From JBBSBL01 sp046330255 (lineage in GTDB: Bacteria; Actinomycetota; Thermoleophilia; Solirubrobacterales; Solirubrobacteraceae): DNA of 64,000 nt. Positions 63,238 to 64,000 of this stretch are shown piece by piece. A program made the translations under genes and the position numbers. The stretch spans positions 1,488,001 through 1,552,000 of the forward strand of contig JAXLTC010000001.1 of assembly GCA_046330255.1 (NCBI GenBank). The letters run 5' to 3'. Positions within the stretch are counted from its first letter, which is position 1; each line of letters begins with the position of its first letter. The notes under the pieces are model-generated. The model saw nothing but the letters and a program-made list of their open reading frames with translations. It searched no databases and was not told where the DNA came from.

Positions 63238-64000
63238 ATGGCGACCGTCCTGCGCACGGTCGGGCACGAGGACCGGCTGAGCATCATCGACCACCTCGAC
63301 GAGCTGCGCACGCGGCTCGTCGTGTGCGCGGTCACGCTCGTCGTCGCGTTCGCCTTCTGCTTCTGGCAGAACGACGTGCTGCTCGACGTGCTGAACCGGC
63401 CGCTGGAGCAGAGCACGCCGTCCGCGCAGAGCGCCGGATCGGGGCGCATCGCCCGGCTCTCGGCGTCGCAGACCGAGCTCGGCCGCCAGCTCGCCCGCGC
63501 GGCGCGCGGCGCGGAGAAGCTCTCGGCGGCGCCTCGGCTGACGCCGGCCGACCGCGCCGCGGCCGACCAGCTCGCCGCCGGGCTCGCCGGCGCGGCCAAG
63601 GTGCTCCCGAAGACGTTCCCGGAGCGCAAGCCGATCACCACGGGCGTCGGCGAGCCGTTCACGGCGACGCTGACGGTCGCGCTGTACTTCGCGATCCTCT
63701 TCAGCCTTCCGGTCCTGCTGTGGCAGGCATACGCCTTCGTGCTGCCCGCGTTCAGCGCGCGGGAGCGGCGCGTGGTGATGCCGCTGATGGCGATGGTGCC
63801 GCTGCTGTTCGCCGCGGGCGTCGCGTTCGGCTACTTCCTCGTGCTGCCGCCCGCGATCAACTTCCTGCAGAACTTCAACTCGAACTCGTTCGACGTCCTG
63901 ATCCAGGCGCGCGACTACTACAAGTTCGCGATCATGACGATCGGGGCGCTCGGGCTGATGTTCCAGATCCCGGTGGGCCTGCTGGCGCTGAACCGCGCGG
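63238..64000 (+). CDS. tatC: Sec-independent (Tat) translocase protein TatC, N-terminal 254 residues (cut by window edge)
   Basis: TatC recognises twin-arginine signals. The family opening DRLSIIDHLDELRTRLVVCA (about 12-31) is clear, and later FSARERRVVMPLMAMVPLLF, GVAFGYFLVLPPAINFLQNF and YYKFAIMTIGALGLMFQIPV are typical. The first periplasmic loop is enlarged: between helix 1 (about 30-45) and helix 2 (starting near 145) there are about 85 residues, Ala/Arg-rich and mostly helical, compared with about 30 in E. coli. The frame is open at base 64000. Confidence 0.94.
   Translation, partial: MATVLRTVGHEDRLSIIDHLDELRTRLVVCAVTLVVAFAFCFWQNDVLLDVLNRPLEQSTPSAQSAGSGRIARLSASQTELGRQLARAARGAEKLSAAPRLTPADRAAADQLAAGLAGAAKVLPKTFPERKPITTGVGEPFTATLTVALYFAILFSLPVLLWQAYAFVLPAFSARERRVVMPLMAMVPLLFAAGVAFGYFLVLPPAINFLQNFNSNSFDVLIQARDYYKFAIMTIGALGLMFQIPVGLLALNRA

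Overview
The window is very GC-rich and gene-dense, and reads as chromosomal DNA from a Gram-positive actinobacterium, most likely class Thermoleophilia (Solirubrobacter/Conexibacter-like). The pointers are the fhaA-fhaB-pstP-rodA-pbpA-pknB cluster typical of actinobacteria, a GyrA with Ala at the Ser83 position, a menaquinol-cytochrome c reductase made of Rieske, split cytochrome b and a b/c fusion, and many GTG/TTG starts. The lineage is an inference from gene content; no rRNA gene is present. No insertion sequence, phage gene or CRISPR array was seen. One tRNA (Ile, GAU) is present.

Layout. 1-2.9 kb (minus): surface-sugar genes (DegT aminotransferase, DUF354 protein, CapD/FlaA1-type epimerase cut by the window edge). 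2.9-7.1 kb (plus): DedA protein, undecaprenyl-diphosphatase, purM, a Ser/Thr kinase. 7.1-18 kb (minus): tandem NTF2-like protein, then the cell-wall growth and signalling operon kinase-fhaA-fhaB-pstP-rodA-pbpA-pknB-ddl, with most start and stop codons overlapping. 18-23.4 kb (plus): membrane-anchored CARDB-like protein, DUF4446 protein, pheA, a secreted repeat protein, an HNH protein, a polysaccharide deacetylase. 23.5-38.3 kb: the chromosome-origin region. gyrA-gyrB-dciA-recF-dnaN-dnaA lie on the minus strand and rpmH-rnpA-yidD-yidC-jag-rsmG-parA-parB on the plus strand, diverging from the dnaA-rpmH gap. 38.3-54.3 kb: mixed genes, namely tRNA-Ile, an Lrp regulator divergent from an EamA exporter, methyltransferase, class III cyclase, DUF151 nuclease, a second divergent Ddl-like ligase coupled to an aminotransferase, a phosphodiesterase, GtrA with a polytopic glycosyltransferase-like protein, YmdB phosphoesterase, an AI-2E-type transporter and an ABC exporter. 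54.4-64 kb (plus): tetrapyrrole genes (hemB, fused siroheme decarboxylase, hemL), cytochrome bc complex, menaquinone genes (menG, polyprenyl synthase), a zinc-ribbon protein, and tatA-tatC (tatC cut by the edge).

How it fits together. The first 18 kb supports envelope growth: lipid carrier recycling, peptidoglycan polymerisation and crosslinking, and kinase/phosphatase/FHA control. The middle encodes replication initiation, DNA supercoiling, chromosome segregation and the conserved L34/RNase P/YidC block. The end builds a respiratory chain (heme precursors, bc complex, menaquinone) together with the Tat system that probably exports its Rieske protein.

The most unusual signals are: a TANNNT -10 motif only 6-10 bases before the start codon of about 14 genes (leaderless transcription); a compact candidate transcript at 22229-22461 with a perfect Shine-Dalgarno sequence, a 14-codon frame and a shared terminator; a 33-base intergenic repeat (27/33 identical) beyond gyrA and beyond jag; a second Ddl-like ligase lacking two family residues; and a 16-codon leader frame coupled to its partner aminotransferase.
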